Below are positions 24,601 through 26,301 of a stretch of 26,301 nt of DNA, piece by piece. Position numbers and translations under genes: made by a program. Within the stretch, counting starts at the first letter, position 1; the number at the start of each line of letters is the position of its first letter. The stretch is taken from NCBI GenBank assembly GCA_964384415.1, contig CAYLMV010000056.1, forward strand, positions 1 to 26,301, read 5' to 3'. Source of the DNA: JAGVPT01 sp964384415 (lineage in GTDB: Bacteria > Bacteroidota > Ignavibacteria > UBA10030 > UBA8401). Below the pieces are notes generated by a model. It was not told the DNA's origin and made no database searches. It saw only the letters and a program-made list of their open reading frames with translations.

Positions 24601-24847
24601 GTTCTTCTCCGTTGTGGTAATGGACAAAAAAATGAGGCGTCTCGATCGTGAACCAATTCAACTCGGTGTGATTGAAATATTCGTCCTGGGTCCACGCAGG
24701 GGTAGGGTAGAAGATGCCGGCGAGCGCACTGACGAGCATCAAACGAGCAAAGAGAGAGATCGCATACGATACGTTCCATGAACCGCCATTCACAGAGCCG
24801 CTTCTCACCAACCAAGTTCCGTTTTTGCCGGTTATCGTCCGCCTCAT
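21671..24847 (-). CDS. Exported gluzincin-like peptidase / PD40 beta-propeller / Omp85-like barrel fusion
   Basis: A 1058-residue envelope protein in three parts. After a signal region (hydrophobic about 28-52) comes a peptidase-MA-like domain with the zinc motif HEFTH (157-161) and a third ligand candidate E217 in SWFAEGVAQF, the gluzincin pattern. Residues about 340-640 hold TolB/PD40-type propeller blades (FYPAFSPDGKKIAYSS, SVSWSPDGKEIYY, SPSISADGGTIVF, TPKWSPDGKSVVFG, NPAYSADGKKIYFVS). Residues about 690-1058 are beta-strand-rich, with GMKGYPF (about 935), a possible version of the Omp85 (V/I)RG(F/Y) lock motif, and strands like NIDLRFLQVYFDKLYGSVHYDYGDAW. The start overlaps the upstream type IX cargo gene by ATGA. 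All active-site residues look present. Substrate is unknown; the barrel call is by pattern. Confidence 0.82.
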   Translation of the reverse strand: MRRTITGKNGTWLVRSGSVNGGSWNVSYAISLFARLMLVSALAGIFYPTPAWTQDEYFNHTELNWFTIETPHFFVHYHNGEERSARVIAKVAEDIYGPVTSLYHHEPDQKVSIVLKDYDDYSNGAAYFYDNKIELWAPALDFDLRGTHDWLRNVVTHEFTHIIQIQTSMKFGRHVPGIYLQWLGYEAERRQDVLYGYPNVIVSYPISGFIVPSWFAEGVAQFNRPQLSYDYWDSHRDMILRMYALDGKMLTWSEMSVFGKTSLGNESSYNAGFALVKYISETYGADAIARIARNLSNLPTISIDDAIERAIGKSGQALYDEWHRHVVEDYKRRAEPIMSDRVEGETIGSIGFGNFYPAFSPDGKKIAYSSNKTSDYFGLSSIYVYDINTKKEEEIDEKVRSSVSWSPDGKEIYYAKTTRDNPHWSDVSDIYRFDLETKKETRLTHSLRAQSPSISADGGTIVFAAENDGTMNLGVVDRNGQSFRMLTDFKNGEQVFTPKWSPDGKSVVFGYSLREEQDVYRVAVADGKVEALVPGDDDARNPAYSADGKKIYFVSDRTGIFNIYTYNIETRSIDQVSNVLGGVFMPSVDGDGNIAFASYTSGGFKLNLLHSPKPNVFAEHAYVTKSPIAPVAMDSSDAGNRIDWAHLRAYDDTQYPRIEAKPYKNIFTSLSVVPFIRVDEYSTANKGLDYIKPGFYFTSSDVIDKYDIFGGAAMNRQFERDLFFIFEYKDRIPGLYQLGLSPVVSLELYDITRNAKAVDGVFGLDTVSFDPSYGLLEFDINFKQNLFTEADVVTLGYAHSRYSQNIASTFSQSLQQDISGSTELYFIGNDLFLSWEFDGISPSRDRDINPVGRKLFLRADYELDKFNFNNEYAETESGLSPVLSPFHFPRAEVKYSEYLQLPGWKHTLSLSLRGGTIFGPLIPDFFDFYAGGLIGMKGYPFYALGGNGVATANATYRFPLWENIDLRFLQVYFDKLYGSVHYDYGDAWNGSPVLKSFKKDAGFELRLQAISFYSYPTSIFFNGTYGFNSFTLTQNNPPVTYGKEWRFYFGILFGFDLE

Positions 24848-26301
24848 TTCACGACTGCAATTTTAACAACCACGCTCTTTTCCGCTCCTGTTGCATTTGC
24901 TTTGATTTGGGCGAAGTAGACTCCGCTTTGCACTTTCGACACATCCCACTGCACTTCATTATCGAGATTGGCAACGCCGGGTCCGGACAACTGCTGGACA
25001 AGTTCGCCCGCCATGTTGTAGATTTTGATCGTGACAGCCGCCTGCATGCCGAGGTAGTACCGGATGTGCGTCATTTTATCGTAGACCGGATTGGGCCAGT
25101 TGTAGGCCGATGAAGCCGGAAGAAGATCTGTCGATCGCGCTGCCACTGTCGGGGCGCTTTCCACATAATTGGAGTGATAGACATCTGCCAAAAATCCTCC
25201 CCACGCTACATTTGTGGAATCGAGGATGTTTGTCAGCTGCCAGATATAAATGGCGGAGTCTGTGGATGCAGCGGCAAGGAGGCTGCCGGAATAAGCGAGC
25301 GATGAAACCATCCCTCCTGTTTGCAGCGGGAAGCCGTCGATCATTTTGCCTCCGGCGTCATACCCGCAGACCTGCCCGTTCGAACTTCCGAAAAGTATCC
25401 CGACAGAACTGCTTCCAAGAAGGCGCACAACGATGGGACTTCCTACGACCTTCCCTGCGTCCGAAGTCTTCAGCGGAAAGTGATCGAGGAGAACTCCGTT
25501 CTTGCTGTACGCGAATAGTCCGGCGTCTGTTCCGATGAGAATGTCGATCTGTCCGTCGCCGTTGACGTCGGCAAGAGCGAACGATCCGGTGACATTTGCA
25601 TCGACGCGGTAATTCTCTTCTCCGGCGAGCGTGGCTGCATCGAGAACAGAGAACGAATTGTTTGCGAAAAGCACCACCGTCGAGACGCCGGCCATGTTCG
25701 ACGCCGATGTAGCGAACGTAAACTTTGCGTTGCCGAATGCCAGAACATTCCTGGATCCGACCTTCTTCACTCCCCCCTGACTGCTGATAAGCGAATCATC
25801 CGAGAGAACCGTCCAATCCAGGGATGACGTGACGGACAAAGAGCTAATCGGTGTGTGAGCCGGCTGAGCATAGACCGGAGGGAACGGATTCAGTACCGAT
25901 AATTCGTCGAGCCTCCCGCTTCTATCCCCTACAAAATTTCGCACATCTGTCGGAGCCATCGACGCAGGCGGAGAACTGATCAAGCTGCCCACATTGCCGA
26001 CTGAAACCGAATCCGCAAACCCGTCGCCGTTGAGGTCCGCATTGGAAAGAACGTACACCAGACTGTCCCGCGAACAAACAAGTCCCGAGCCGTTCCGGGA
26101 ATACGCCGGCTGCAACCTTCCACCAAACGGCGAGAAGAGACCGCTCGAATCTCTCAGCAGCGACGTGAGATCTCTTTTGAGAACGTAAATTGAATCTCCC
26201 GCTGTGTAGACCAGATCGCCGGTACTGCTGCCGTCGACATTCGCAAAGAAGGGGGCGTCATTTTGATTGAGCTTGATGTTCCGCCGCTTGATCGTTTTGA
26301 G
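24844..26301 (-). CDS. Type IX-secreted FG-GAP-like repeat protein (5' end off window)
   Basis: The reading frame is open from the right edge, so the N-terminus and signal peptide are not seen; 485 residues are visible. It contains FG-GAP/VCBS-like repeats, Ca-binding style: NADLNGDGFADSVSVGN, FALADVNGDGQIDILIGTDAG, and the edge copy FFANVDGSSTGDLVYTAGD. WD-like segments follow (VVGSPIVVRLL, MVSSLAYSGSLLAAASTDSAIYIW). The last about 85 residues are a type IX sorting domain: YNWPNPVYDKMTHIRYYL, VTIKIYNMAGELVQQLSG, VQSGVYFAQIKA and the Lys-rich end. It should be exported through SprA and anchored on the surface. Its stop overlaps the next gene's start (ATGA). The apparent TTG start near 26115 is internal. 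Confidence 0.88.
   Translation of the reverse strand, partial: LKTIKRRNIKLNQNDAPFFANVDGSSTGDLVYTAGDSIYVLKRDLTSLLRDSSGLFSPFGGRLQPAYSRNGSGLVCSRDSLVYVLSNADLNGDGFADSVSVGNVGSLISSPPASMAPTDVRNFVGDRSGRLDELSVLNPFPPVYAQPAHTPISSLSVTSSLDWTVLSDDSLISSQGGVKKVGSRNVLAFGNAKFTFATSASNMAGVSTVVLFANNSFSVLDAATLAGEENYRVDANVTGSFALADVNGDGQIDILIGTDAGLFAYSKNGVLLDHFPLKTSDAGKVVGSPIVVRLLGSSSVGILFGSSNGQVCGYDAGGKMIDGFPLQTGGMVSSLAYSGSLLAAASTDSAIYIWQLTNILDSTNVAWGGFLADVYHSNYVESAPTVAARSTDLLPASSAYNWPNPVYDKMTHIRYYLGMQAAVTIKIYNMAGELVQQLSGPGVANLDNEVQWDVSKVQSGVYFAQIKANATGAEKSVVVKIAVVK

Noticed and set aside
26113..26115. TTG as the start of the FG-GAP-like gene
   Set aside because: The frame is open and repeat-like all the way to the window edge, with a further copy of the NVDGSSTGDLVY type, so the gene begins outside.

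Overview
The window reads as a chromosomal scaffold from the Bacteroidota/Chlorobiota (FCB) group. An Ignavibacteria-like lineage is the best guess. Evidence: it carries SprA (type IX secretion translocon) and PorX (type IX regulator); two exported proteins end in type IX (Por) C-terminal sorting domains whose wording ('NPSNPTTTIKY..SHVSLKVYDILGR') is typical of that group; and one gene has an E. coli-like sigma-70 promoter rather than the -33/-7 type of Bacteroidetes. A run of 100 Ns (13461-13560) inside sprA shows this is a gapped assembly. The lineage is an inference, since no rRNA is present.

Layout. Almost everything is on the minus strand. From right to left: (1) 26301-20699, a tight exported-protein cluster: a 5'-truncated FG-GAP-like protein with a type IX sorting domain, overlapping by ATGA a 1058-residue metallopeptidase / beta-propeller / Omp85-like barrel protein, then a DUF5683-like membrane protein. 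(2) 18205-20695, the only plus-strand genes: two LptF/LptG-family permeases of the lipopolysaccharide exporter, ending 3 nt from the convergent DUF5683-like gene. (3) 17711-10695, sprA, interrupted by the assembly gap. (4) 10655-8640, a two-gene islet (outer-membrane barrel protein; a tiny protein made only of a signal peptide plus a type IX sorting domain) bracketed by two inverted, nearly identical 124-125 bp MITE-like elements. (5) 8575-3272, an apparent operon porX-tsaE-tsaB-accD-panC-glmU(N-domain) with three gaps of 3-52 nt and two ATGA overlaps. (6) 3046-2534, a small exported protein with its own strong promoter and a likely terminator. (7) 2431-1, a LytR_C-domain membrane protein, rsfS and argS (3' end off the window).

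How it fits together. SprA is the outer-membrane pore through which sorting-domain proteins leave the cell, and PorX is the cytoplasmic response regulator/PglZ enzyme controlling that system; the window also holds two predicted cargo proteins. PorX is apparently co-transcribed with housekeeping genes for t6A tRNA modification (TsaE, TsaB), fatty-acid initiation (AccD), pantothenate (PanC) and UDP-GlcNAc synthesis, which ties the secretion regulator to translation and envelope supply. LptF/LptG add lipopolysaccharide export.

Most noteworthy: the inverted MITE pair around type IX-related genes, whose core can fold as a three-hairpin cloverleaf with GAAA loops on both strands; the passenger-less sorting-domain protein; and the peptidase-propeller-barrel fusion translationally coupled to a type IX cargo gene. 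I saw no CRISPR array, tRNA, rRNA, phage genes or transposase.
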